A DNA stretch of 64,000 nucleotides, taken from contig LR134362.1 in the NCBI GenBank assembly GCA_900637275.1, forward strand, positions 2,108,001 through 2,172,000. Reading direction: 5' to 3'. The notes beneath the pieces were generated by a model. It was not told where the DNA came from, searched no databases, and saw nothing but the letters and a program-made list of their open reading frames with translations. This stretch comes from [Pasteurella] aerogenes. GTDB lineage: Bacteria > Pseudomonadota > Gammaproteobacteria > Enterobacterales > Pasteurellaceae. Of this stretch, positions 8,673 through 16,114 are shown one piece after another; the stretch's first letter is position 1, and each line of letters starts with the position of its first letter. A program made the translations under genes and the position numbers.

Positions 8673-9698
8673 TTAAATTCGTGTTTCTTCAATTCCGGTT
8701 GTGACGGTAAACGTTCTTGTTTCGTTTGGTTTCATCAAGATGAGTGAGCCATTTTTTTGTGCTGCGAGGTAACCTTCCGGGCGGCAAGTCGCCGGTAGGA
8801 CAAACGCACCGACTTGTTGATCTGCATTATATAAAATCCAGCGTGTTGCATAATTAAACTCATGAGATGAGAATTTCGTCAGATAGCAATGTCCTTGTGG
8901 AGAATGCATACGATATTCAAGATTTGCTTGATATTGTTGCAGATTATCCATAAAGAATACAATTTCCGGATCGTACATTTCATCGTTTTCCAACGCGGAA
9001 AGTTGGTAATGACCGGTTTTGATTTCTTCATTAAAGGCGAGCCATTTGGCGGTTGGTTTGACATGTGCCGGAATGGTTTGGCGTAATTCAATCAGGTTAT
9101 CAGGGATATTTTGTTCAAATTTAGCGCCATGTTCATAGCAATAATTCATGTGGCACATATATTGTAATGGCATCTCAACATTGGCTAGATTGGTAACTTG
9201 CATTTGGATGTCAAAGAGTGAGCTATTGGCGTGTAATGTCACTTGAGGCTTGGCTAAATAATGATCGCCAAATCCTTTTACATATTCAACTTCTCCGCCA
9301 ATATGTAATTTATCTTCTTCGAGGATAATCCAAGCGCGATCCATTTGCGCACAAGGCATTTCACCATGCAGAGGGTGATCATCTTCTGGGCTTGGGCAAC
9401 CATTACGAATTAAACCGGAATGAAACGCGAAACAACCGTATGTATCAACAATTGTCGTTCCGATTTTGGGTTCGGAAAACATATTTTTCATTTTTAAGCT
9501 GTGACCATTAAAATGAGCATCCCAAATAATTTGACCGTAGAATGGTAATACGATCAAATATCCCTTCTCATTAGTTAATTTAATGGCTTCAATTCCTGAT
9601 TTATATTTAAAGCTGATAGCTGAGAAATATGCATTTTGGAAAATGGTTTTTTCTTGCTCTGAAAATAGTTCTCTATAAAGATAAATGGTATTTTTCAT
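8673..9698 (-). CDS. deoX: Deoxyribose mutarotase-like protein (aldose 1-epimerase fold, DUF4432)
   Basis: 341-aa cytoplasmic protein of the aldose-epimerase-like superfamily. The central part has DAHFNGHSL, DDHPLHGEMP, and the conserved CHMNY motif; no signal peptide. By itself it would be called only an aldose 1-epimerase family protein. The name deoX is inferred from context: it is the last gene of a leftward operon with a FucP-like permease and a deoxyribokinase, the same set as the Salmonella deoQKPX deoxyribose locus, where deoX encodes a mutarotase of this size. A role in interconverting deoxyribose anomers is therefore likely. It is not a galM, which would sit with galactose genes and has different motifs. 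Confidence 0.75.
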   Translation of the reverse strand: MKNTIYLYRELFSEQEKTIFQNAYFSAISFKYKSGIEAIKLTNEKGYLIVLPFYGQIIWDAHFNGHSLKMKNMFSEPKIGTTIVDTYGCFAFHSGLIRNGCPSPEDDHPLHGEMPCAQMDRAWIILEEDKLHIGGEVEYVKGFGDHYLAKPQVTLHANSSLFDIQMQVTNLANVEMPLQYMCHMNYCYEHGAKFEQNIPDNLIELRQTIPAHVKPTAKWLAFNEEIKTGHYQLSALENDEMYDPEIVFFMDNLQQYQANLEYRMHSPQGHCYLTKFSSHEFNYATRWILYNADQQVGAFVLPATCRPEGYLAAQKNGSLILMKPNETRTFTVTTGIEETRI

Positions 9699-9724
9699 AA
9701 GATGCTCCTATTTAGTTTGATCTT

Positions 9725-11017
9725 TTAGTGCTGAGCTTTAAGTTTGCCCCAAAAATAGTAACCAACATACGCAAAACAAAGTAACGGAACAATAAATGCC
9801 AGTTGTAACGAGCCTAATGAGTCAGAGACAAAACCGTGAATGGCGGGAACAACAGCAGCACCGATAATGGACATTACAACAACTGCTCCGGCAACTTCGC
9901 GGTGTTCTTGTTCTACTGTACCTAAAACAGAGGCGTAAATGGTTGCCCAACAAGGTCCAAATAACACGCTGGCAAAGATGGCGGCATAAACTGCAGAAAA
10001 ATCATGAACAAATGCGGTATACCCTAATGTGATCACTCCTGCGACTGAATACCACATCAGCACGGCATCAGATTTAAATTTGGTCATTAAAAAGTTAGCA
10101 ATAAACTTACCGACAAAAAATCCAATGAAACTATAAACCATGAAATTAGAGGCATCCCTTTCATTCATGTCGCTTAAGTTTAATGCTAAACGAATAGTGA
10201 AAGACCACACCGCAACTTGCATACCAACATATAAGAACTGTGCCACAATGCCTTTTTTGAACGCAGAGTTGCCGGATAAATATCTCAATGTATCCATAAA
10301 TGTGACATGGGATTTATGGTGCTCATCACTGGCTATTTTACATTTCGGAAATTGCGTGATAAGAAATAAGAGTGCAACCGCAATTAAAACAAAAATTAGA
10401 TACTTATACGGTTGTAACGTATGTTCAAGCATTGAAAGTTTAAATTCATGTATTTGTTCCGGTGTCATGCCGCTCATTTGTTGTTCTAAACTGGCGCCTT
10501 CTTGGAAAATAAGGTATTTTCCTAGCAAAATACCTGCAATAGCACCAATAGGGTAGAATGTTTGGCTGATATTTAGACGCAATGTCGCATAGTCTTTATG
10601 CCCAATCATTGAACTATATGTATTAGCCGATGTTTCCAAAAAACTTAAGCCGATAGCGATAGAGAAAATCGCGGCTAAAAACATAGTATAGGTTGCCATA
10701 TGGGATGCGGGATAGAACATAGAACAACCGACAATATACAATGTTAAACCAATTAAAATGGCAATTTTGTAACTGGTTTTTTTGATCACTAATGATGCCG
10801 GTATGGCAATTAAGAAATAACCGCCATAAAATGCACTTTGTACGAGGGCGCTGGCGAAATCACTTAGCGTAAATACACTTTTGAATTGTGTGATCAAAAT
10901 ATCATTTAAACTTGCGGCAGCTCCCCATAACGGGAATAAACAAGATAATAAAATAAATTGAAAGATTGGCGTTTTATTAAGATAACCGTCTGGCATTTGT
11001 TGTATATTTTTCATCAT
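9725..11017 (-). CDS. deoP: Deoxyribose permease, MFS FHS family
   Basis: 430-aa inner-membrane transporter with about 12 hydrophobic segments. It resembles FucP in the same window (FILLSCLFPLWGAAASLND, SAFYGGYFLIAIPASL, LETSANTYSSMIG) but is clearly a separate paralogue. The operon with deoK and deoX points to 2-deoxy-D-ribose as substrate, as for Salmonella DeoP. GAGGAG (11023-11028) precedes two adjacent ATGs (11017 and 11014); the first is used here. Gaps are 9 bases to deoK and 26 to deoX. Substrate is inferred from neighbours. Confidence 0.82.
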   Translation of the reverse strand: MMKNIQQMPDGYLNKTPIFQFILLSCLFPLWGAAASLNDILITQFKSVFTLSDFASALVQSAFYGGYFLIAIPASLVIKKTSYKIAILIGLTLYIVGCSMFYPASHMATYTMFLAAIFSIAIGLSFLETSANTYSSMIGHKDYATLRLNISQTFYPIGAIAGILLGKYLIFQEGASLEQQMSGMTPEQIHEFKLSMLEHTLQPYKYLIFVLIAVALLFLITQFPKCKIASDEHHKSHVTFMDTLRYLSGNSAFKKGIVAQFLYVGMQVAVWSFTIRLALNLSDMNERDASNFMVYSFIGFFVGKFIANFLMTKFKSDAVLMWYSVAGVITLGYTAFVHDFSAVYAAIFASVLFGPCWATIYASVLGTVEQEHREVAGAVVVMSIIGAAVVPAIHGFVSDSLGSLQLAFIVPLLCFAYVGYYFWGKLKAQH

Positions 11018-11026
11018 GTTGTCTCC

Positions 11027-11950
11027 TCATTTTTGAGTCTGTTGAAGAAATTGTTCAAACGCTTGTTTATTTGGATAGGAACTTTGTGTACCTTGACCGG
11101 TGACACTGTAGGCTGCAAAAAGCGATGCCATTTTCATGGATTGCTGAACGTCTTGGGTGAGAAGGTAATAATGTGCAAAACAGCCAATAAACGCATCACC
11201 TGCACCGCTAGTATCAATGGCATTAACGCAATGAGGTTGAATGTGGGTTACGCTATTTTCTGTCATCCAAACCGAACCTTTATCTCCTAAGGTGACGATC
11301 AAATTTTTAAGCCCCTTGTTTAATAAGGTTTGCGCTGCGATTTGGATTTGCGACATGGTATTCACCGGAAGTCCGGTAAGGATTTCTAATTCCGTTTCGT
11401 TTGGCATAAAGAAATCACATTTACAGGCGTAGTTTATGTCTAAATCTTTATGTGCTGGAGCCGGATTTAAAATCACGGGAATATGATGCTGATTAGCAAA
11501 ATCAATTGCGTAATAAACGGTTTCTAAAGGAATTTCCAGTTGCAAAATAAATAACTTACAATTTTTTAACCGCACTTTTGCCCGATCAATATCTGCTGGT
11601 TTGAGATGCGCATTGGCCCCCTTAATGATTAAAATTCTATTTTGTGAAGATTTATCAACAAAAATAGGCGCCACACCACTTGATACACCGGTAACTTTTT
11701 CAACATACTCGGTATCTACTCCAAAATGTTGTAAATTTCGGATAGTATTGTCGGCAAAAACATCATTTCCAACTTTTGAGAGCATCATGACGGAGGCGCC
11801 TAATTTAGCCGCTGCAACCGCTTGATTAGCACCTTTACCACCACACCCCATTTTAAAATCGGGCGCCTCAAGGGTTTCTCCCATTTTTGGCATATCATTA
11901 ATGTAAGTGATAAGATCTACCATATTAGAACCAATAACCGCAATTTCCAT
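11027..11950 (-). CDS. deoK: Deoxyribokinase
   Basis: PfkB/ribokinase family kinase, 307 aa, phosphorylating 2-deoxyribose at C5 with ATP. N-terminal GSNMVDLITY, the GCGGKGANQAVAAAKLGA sugar-binding motif near residue 35-55, NPAPAHKDL, and the C-terminal DTSGAGDAFIGCF with the catalytic Asp are all present. From memory it matches Salmonella DeoK closely along the whole length, better than E. coli RbsK (which has VVFGSINADHI-type start). The product is the substrate of DeoC encoded divergently. GAGGAGT ribosome site before ATG. Confidence 0.88.
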   Translation of the reverse strand: MEIAVIGSNMVDLITYINDMPKMGETLEAPDFKMGCGGKGANQAVAAAKLGASVMMLSKVGNDVFADNTIRNLQHFGVDTEYVEKVTGVSSGVAPIFVDKSSQNRILIIKGANAHLKPADIDRAKVRLKNCKLFILQLEIPLETVYYAIDFANQHHIPVILNPAPAHKDLDINYACKCDFFMPNETELEILTGLPVNTMSQIQIAAQTLLNKGLKNLIVTLGDKGSVWMTENSVTHIQPHCVNAIDTSGAGDAFIGCFAHYYLLTQDVQQSMKMASLFAAYSVTGQGTQSSYPNKQAFEQFLQQTQK

Positions 11951-11962
11951 AACTCCTCCAAA

Positions 11963-11978
11963 TGTTATTTTTTTAACA
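11963..11978. promoter_or_regulatory. DeoR-type operator 1 (candidate)
   Basis: TGTTA-TTTTTT-TAACA has perfect outer arms of the E. coli DeoR operator TGTTAGAATTCTAACA. It lies between the deoK start and the predicted deoK -10 region. Confidence 0.6.
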
Positions 11979-11995
11979 AATTACAATGTTTTTAT

Positions 11996-12001
11996 ATTAT
12001 A
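11996..12001 (-). promoter_or_regulatory. -10 element of the deoKPX promoter (candidate)
   Basis: TATAAT on the minus strand, 46 bases before the deoK start. The shared CRP-like site at 12021-12036 would be centred about 40 bases upstream of the start point, a class II arrangement. Confidence 0.5.
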
Positions 12002-12011
12002 ATAAGTAAAA

Positions 12012-12027
12012 TGTTAAAAAAGTTACA
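12012..12027. promoter_or_regulatory. DeoR-type operator 2 (candidate)
   Basis: TGTTA-AAAAAG-TTACA matches the DeoR operator arms with one mismatch and overlaps the left part of the CRP-like site, so repressor and activator would compete here. It begins 49 bases after operator 1. Confidence 0.5.
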
Positions 12028-12036
12028 GTGATCACA
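12021..12036. promoter_or_regulatory. CRP-like site between deoK and deoC
   Basis: AGTTA-CAGTGA-TCACA: the right half is a perfect CRP half site followed by TTT, the left half fits at three of five. Its centre (12028.5) is about 40 bases from both predicted start points, so one CRP dimer could serve both divergent promoters. Confidence 0.55.
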
Positions 12037-12055
12037 TTTTTAAAAATTTTTTTCA

Positions 12056-12061
12056 TATAAT
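12056..12061 (+). promoter_or_regulatory. -10 element of the deoC-deoR promoter (candidate)
   Basis: Perfect TATAAT 51 bases before the deoC start codon, correctly spaced from the CRP-like site for class II activation. Confidence 0.55.
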
Positions 12062-12076
12062 ATGTATCGTGTTCAA

Positions 12077-12092
12077 TGTTATTCTAATGACG
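12077..12092. promoter_or_regulatory. DeoR-type operator 3 (candidate)
   Basis: TGTTA-TTCTAA-TGACG keeps the left arm and three of five bases of the right arm. It lies in the deoC leader, downstream of the -10 box, where bound repressor would block elongation or support a loop to operators 1 and 2. Confidence 0.35.
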
Positions 12093-12112
12093 TAACGAAA
12101 GAGGTAGCTAAA

Positions 12113-12784
12113 ATGCAAGCAAAAGAAATCGCTAAATTTATTGATCATACAGCGCTAAGTGCGGAAAAAAATGAACAAGATATTATCAAGTTGTGTGGTG
12201 AAGCCATTGAAAATGGTTTTTTTTCCGTGTGTATTAATTCCGGTTATATTCCTTTAGCAAAAGAAAAATTGCAGGGGACGGATGTGAAAATTTGCACAGT
12301 AGTAGGTTTTCCGCTTGGGGCAAATCTTACTTCGGTGAAAGCCTTTGAAACGCAAGAAGCCATTCGGGCGGGCGCTGATGAGATTGATATGGTGATCAAT
12401 GTTGGTTGGATTAAGTCACAAAAATGGCAAGCGGTGAAAGCGGATATTCAAGCGGTTTTACAGGCTTGTAATGGCCTTCCGTTGAAGGTGATTTTGGAGA
12501 CGTGTTTGTTGACGAAAGAAGAAATTGTTCAGGCGTGTGAAATTTGTAAAGCGTTGAATGTGGCGTTTGTGAAGACATCGACCGGGTTTAATAAAGGTGG
12601 TGCAACTGTTGAGGATGTAGCATTGATGAAACAAACCGTAGGTGCGATTGGTGTGAAAGCTTCAGGTGGTGTACGTGATACGCAAACCGCACTAGCCATG
12701 ATTGATGCAGGTGCAACCCGAATCGGCGCTAGCGCTGGCATTGCTATTATTAAAGGTTTAAGCGATACTAGCACTACCTATTAA
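12113..12784 (+). CDS. deoC: Deoxyribose-phosphate aldolase
   Basis: Class I aldolase splitting 2-deoxyribose 5-phosphate into glyceraldehyde 3-phosphate and acetaldehyde. 223 aa, the short form of the family. The Schiff-base lysine is K154 in AFVKTSTGF, with D92 in IDMVINVG and the second lysine K182 in VKASGGVRD. I used ATG at 12113 (MQAKEIAKFIDHTAL) because AGAGG lies just before it; an upstream ATG at 12062 overlaps the predicted -10 box and would add 17 residues of no family similarity. It works on the product of DeoK and also links to nucleoside breakdown. Confidence 0.95.
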   Translation: MQAKEIAKFIDHTALSAEKNEQDIIKLCGEAIENGFFSVCINSGYIPLAKEKLQGTDVKICTVVGFPLGANLTSVKAFETQEAIRAGADEIDMVINVGWIKSQKWQAVKADIQAVLQACNGLPLKVILETCLLTKEEIVQACEICKALNVAFVKTSTGFNKGGATVEDVALMKQTVGAIGVKASGGVRDTQTALAMIDAGATRIGASAGIAIIKGLSDTSTTY

Positions 12785-12804
12785 TTATTATTGAGCCTGT
12801 AGTA

Positions 12805-13548
12805 ATGGAAAAAGTTAACCCACGAATTAAGAAACTGGAATTTCTTTTAAAGCAAATGGGAAAAATTCATTTGCGTGATGCTGCCGAAATTCTTAATGTC
12901 TCGGAGATGACCATTCGTCGCGATTTAAATGTGCATACAGGCTCAATTTCATTGCTTGGGGGATACATTGTTAAAGATCCGGAGCAAGATGAAAATCATT
13001 ATTCAATTCATCAGCACCAAACAAAATGTATCGCAGAGAAGATGTATATCGGTAAATTGGCGGCATCGTTAGTCAAAGATGGGGATGTCGTATTTTTTGA
13101 TTGCGGCTCAACCATTCCCTATATTGCCTCACAAATAGATTCTTCGATAAAATTCACCGCACTTTGTTGCTCAATTAACACGTTTATGGTGTTGCAAGAA
13201 AATTTGAATTGCGAATTGATATTGTGTGGCGGGCGTTATTCACGAAATAATTCGGTATTTTCTGCACTGGGTGTGGGATCTGAACTCGGTTTGATTTGCC
13301 CGACCAAAGCCTTTATTTCCGCCGCAGGGGTTGATTTAAAGAAAGGCGTAACCTGCTTTGACTTTGATGAGGCAAAAATTAAAGCCATGGTGATGGAAAA
13401 AAGCCAACAAAATATTCTTGTTTTCGATCACTCTAAACTGCATCATGTCCAACGCGCTTATATTGGAAAAATAGAACACTTTGATTTATTAATTTCTGAC
13501 CGAGCGCTTTCCTCTTCAATGGATAAGTTACCGCCGATCATGTGTTAA
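12805..13548 (+). CDS. deoR: Deoxyribose/deoxyribonucleoside repressor, DeoR family
   Basis: 247-aa regulator with N-terminal helix-turn-helix (IHLRDAAEILNVSEMTIRRDL, residues about 20-40) and LLGGYIV where most of the family have RVHGGA. Both that variant and FFDCGSTIPYI, FTALCCSINTF and FISAAGV correspond to E. coli DeoR rather than to FucR, GlpR or AgaR. E. coli DeoR is released from DNA by deoxyribose 5-phosphate and binds TGTTAGAATTCTAACA; matching sites lie in the deoK-deoC gap. It is 20 bases behind deoC, probably co-transcribed and so self-limiting. The Salmonella deoQ repressor is an alternative name. Confidence 0.88.
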   Translation: MEKVNPRIKKLEFLLKQMGKIHLRDAAEILNVSEMTIRRDLNVHTGSISLLGGYIVKDPEQDENHYSIHQHQTKCIAEKMYIGKLAASLVKDGDVVFFDCGSTIPYIASQIDSSIKFTALCCSINTFMVLQENLNCELILCGGRYSRNNSVFSALGVGSELGLICPTKAFISAAGVDLKKGVTCFDFDEAKIKAMVMEKSQQNILVFDHSKLHHVQRAYIGKIEHFDLLISDRALSSSMDKLPPIMC

Positions 13549-13551
13549 TGG

Positions 13552-14166
13552 TTAACCCCATTCCTTATGCACCGCATAATCCGCGCCTTTTGCCAGCATT
13601 TTTAGTTGGAGAATGACGCGGTTTTTGAGGTGTTCGCGTTCTTTTTTATCCATATCGAGAGCATGGGCACCAGCCGTGAAGACCAAGGTGACGATGCCTT
13701 CTGATTGGATGTAGGCAATATGCGGTGGGTAGTTGTTTTTGCCGGCGATATATTCTGCAAGTTCATCAATAAAGTGTTTGATTTCCCGTGCCGCTGCGGT
13801 ACGGAAAGATTGGGAGGTGCCGGAGCTTTCGCGTAATAGCAAGCGAAATACATTCGGGCTGTTGGTGATAAATTCAAAAAAGGTTTCCACCGAAATCACA
13901 ATCACGCTACCGCCATTGGCGATACGTTTACGTGCTTGACGCATTAATTGACGCAGCATTAACCCGGCTTCGTCCACCATTTCTAAACCTAATTCATCCA
14001 TATCGCGGAAATGGCGATAAAATGAAGTTGGTGCAATACCGGCTTCGCGCGCAACCTCGCGCAGGCTTAAATTAGAGAAACTTTTTTCTGCGCTAAGTTG
14101 GTTAAATGCTGCATCCACGAGGGCGCGTCGGGTTTTTTCTTTTTGTACTGCTCGAACGCCTGCCAT
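13552..14166 (-). CDS. fabR: TetR-family repressor of unsaturated fatty acid synthesis
   Basis: DNA-binding regulator that in E. coli represses fabA and fabB and senses the saturated/unsaturated acyl balance. 204 aa. The N-terminal HTH (LSLREVAREAGIAPTSFYRHF, about residues 33-53) and the following DELGLEMVDEAGLMLRQLMRQAR are nearly the E. coli sequence. It is 9 bases downstream of oxyR, in the same oxyR-fabR order as E. coli, and converges on deoR with a gap of only 3 bases and no visible terminator. Confidence 0.93.
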   Translation of the reverse strand: MAGVRAVQKEKTRRALVDAAFNQLSAEKSFSNLSLREVAREAGIAPTSFYRHFRDMDELGLEMVDEAGLMLRQLMRQARKRIANGGSVIVISVETFFEFITNSPNVFRLLLRESSGTSQSFRTAAAREIKHFIDELAEYIAGKNNYPPHIAYIQSEGIVTLVFTAGAHALDMDKKEREHLKNRVILQLKMLAKGADYAVHKEWG

Positions 14167-14175
14167 AATGTATCC

Positions 14176-15075
14176 TTATTTGCTTAAAATCGGTTGTATT
14201 GCTTGACTAATGGAGTTCGCGATGCGCTCATAACGGTTGCGTAGCGGCGAACCAGGGCGATAAATGAGCGCGATGGCACGTGACGGTTCCGGCGATAAAC
14301 AAGGAATGTAGCGTACGCCGGTACGATTTCCTTCGCTTAATACTGCAAGTTCCGGCATCAAGGTCATGCCGGCATTGGCAGAGACCATATTGCGTAGGGT
14401 TTCCAGGCTGGTGGCTTGAAAATGTGGATTTTCTTTGGCACCGGCGGTAAAACAGTAACCAAGCGCTTGTCCGCGCAAGCAATGCCCGTCATCTAGCATC
14501 AGCATTTCACAACCTTTAAGTTTTTCCATTTTAATTGCGGTTTCGTTTGCCCACGGATGATTATCAGAAATCGCTAACAGCATTTTTTCGTTAAAGATTG
14601 GTACTTCTATAAAAGGTTCAGTCTCTGCCACTGAAGCTAAGATGGCACAATCTAGGCGACCTGTTTCCAATTGTTCTAATAATTGATGCGTTTGCGCTTC
14701 ATATAAAAAGAGCTCAAGATCGGGAAACGATTGTTTTAACACCGGAACGATATAAGGCAATAAATAAGGTCCGATAGTCGGAATGACGCCGATATGTAGC
14801 GGCCCGGTCATTTCTTTACCTTGATTACTCGCCATTTCTTTTAATAATTTTACTTCGCGCAAAACGGTTTTAGCTTGATCAACGAGCAATAAACCGGATT
14901 GGGTAAATAGCACTTTGCGGCTGGTACGTTCCAGCAAAATAATGCCTAATTCATCTTCCAATTTGCGAATTTGTCCGCTTAAAGTGGGTTGGCTTACGTG
15001 GCAAGAATCGGCGGCGCGGCGGAAATGTTTATGTTCTGCGAGTGCGACAAGGTATTCTAAGTCACGAATATTCAT
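14176..15075 (-). CDS. oxyR: Hydrogen-peroxide sensing LysR regulator
   Basis: Transcription factor activated by disulfide formation under peroxide stress. 299 aa. LysR HTH at residues 1-60 (MNIRDLEYLVALAEHKHFRRAADSCHVSQPTLSG region). The redox cysteines are C199 (DDGHCLRGQ) and C208 (LGYC), exactly as in E. coli. It is divergent from a peroxiredoxin-glutaredoxin gene 122 bases away, which is very probably one of its targets. Confidence 0.96.
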   Translation of the reverse strand: MNIRDLEYLVALAEHKHFRRAADSCHVSQPTLSGQIRKLEDELGIILLERTSRKVLFTQSGLLLVDQAKTVLREVKLLKEMASNQGKEMTGPLHIGVIPTIGPYLLPYIVPVLKQSFPDLELFLYEAQTHQLLEQLETGRLDCAILASVAETEPFIEVPIFNEKMLLAISDNHPWANETAIKMEKLKGCEMLMLDDGHCLRGQALGYCFTAGAKENPHFQATSLETLRNMVSANAGMTLMPELAVLSEGNRTGVRYIPCLSPEPSRAIALIYRPGSPLRNRYERIANSISQAIQPILSK

Positions 15076-15124
15076 TTTTACCTCTTTATAGAATATAACA
15101 ATTAAAAGGATAGGAATTAATTGA

Positions 15125-15154
15125 TTGTAACTATATCATAAAATAAACTATAAT
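15125..15154 (+). promoter_or_regulatory. Promoter of the peroxiredoxin-glutaredoxin gene
   Basis: TTGTAA (15125-15130) and TATAAT (15149-15154) with an 18-base spacer, 43 bases before the start codon. ATAG half-sites at 15088 and 15110, 22 bases (two turns) apart, lie upstream and could be part of an OxyR site, but the full four-part OxyR motif is not met. Confidence 0.5.
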
Positions 15155-15197
15155 CCATCCCGTAAACAATGAATAACTCAAAATAGGAGACTTAACT

Positions 15198-15923
15198 ATG
15201 GCAGCAATGGAAGGAAAAAAAGTTCCTCAAGTTACATTTCACACACGTCAAGGCGATCAATGGGTAGATGTTACCAGTGCCGAATTATTTGATAACAAAA
15301 CCGTTGTGGTTTTCTCTTTACCGGGTGCGTTCACCCCAACTTGTTCTTCCACTCATTTACCGCGCTATAACGAATTAGCTTGCGAATTCAAAGCATTAGG
15401 TATCGACGATATTATTTGTATTTCCGTGAACGATACATTCGTAATGAATGCATGGAAAGCAGATCAAGAATCTGAAAATATTACGGTTATCCCAGATGGT
15501 AATGGTGAATTTACTGAAGGAATGGGTATGCTTGTAGGTAAAGAAGATTTAGGTTTTGGTAAACGTTCTTGGCGCTATTCTATGCTAGTGAAAAACGGTG
15601 TAGTAGAAAAAATGTTTATCGAACCAAACGAGCCGGGCGATCCGTTCAAAGTATCTGATGCCGATACGATGATCAAATATTTAAAACCGGATTGGACTGC
15701 AAAACCGTCTGTTTCTATTATCACCAAACCGGGCTGCCCGTTCTGTGCAAAAGCAAAAGGCTTGTTGAAAGCAAAAGGTTATACCTTTGAAGAAATCGTA
15801 TTGGGACGTGATGCCAGCACGATTTCTGTACGCGCGATTACTGGTAAAACAAGTGTTCCTCAAGTCTTTATCGGCGGTCAATATATTGGCGGTAGTGACG
15901 ACTTAGAAAAATATTTTGCTTAA
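15198..15923 (+). CDS. Hybrid peroxiredoxin-glutaredoxin
   Basis: Cytoplasmic peroxide reductase with its own electron donor domain. Residues 1-165 are a Prx5-type peroxiredoxin with peroxidatic C49 in PGAFTPTC; residues 170-241 are a glutaredoxin with the CPFC active site at 180-183 and TSVPQVFIGG glutathione-binding strand. Glutathione reduces the glutaredoxin part, which reduces the peroxiredoxin part. The same fusion, 241 aa, is known from Haemophilus influenzae (HI0572, structure solved). AGGAGA ribosome site 7 bases before ATG. Likely induced by the adjacent OxyR. Confidence 0.95.
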   Translation: MAAMEGKKVPQVTFHTRQGDQWVDVTSAELFDNKTVVVFSLPGAFTPTCSSTHLPRYNELACEFKALGIDDIICISVNDTFVMNAWKADQESENITVIPDGNGEFTEGMGMLVGKEDLGFGKRSWRYSMLVKNGVVEKMFIEPNEPGDPFKVSDADTMIKYLKPDWTAKPSVSIITKPGCPFCAKAKGLLKAKGYTFEEIVLGRDASTISVRAITGKTSVPQVFIGGQYIGGSDDLEKYFA

Positions 15924-15946
15924 TTAATTCAAAATTTTTACCCATT

Positions 15947-15978
15947 AAAAACGCATCCTTCGGGATGCGTTTTTTTTG
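15947..15978 (+). terminator. Terminator after the peroxiredoxin gene
   Basis: ACGCATCC-TTCG-GGATGCGT with the stable UUCG tetraloop (15951-15970), preceded by AAAA and followed by eight T. Confidence 0.95.
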
Positions 15979-16114
15979 TAATAATGATCAGAAATATGGT
16001 ATTTATTATTGATAAAATCTAATAAAATTGTAATATATTAAAATTAATTTTATTAAATTGTGTAAATTTTTAGTTTTTGTTCGGTGTTTTCTGGTTTTTT
16101 ATGTGAGGTGTTTA

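Noticed and set aside
8673..9698. galM (galactose mutarotase)
   Set aside because: Sequence is of the DUF4432-like branch and the neighbours are deoxyribose genes, so deoX fits better.
10140..10556. 138-codon frame opposite deoP
   Set aside because: Antisense shadow of a membrane protein gene; no ribosome site and no domain.
15088..15134. Full OxyR site between oxyR and the peroxiredoxin gene
   Set aside because: Two ATAG and two CTAT half sites exist, but only some have the required 11-base steps; reported only as a remark under the promoter.
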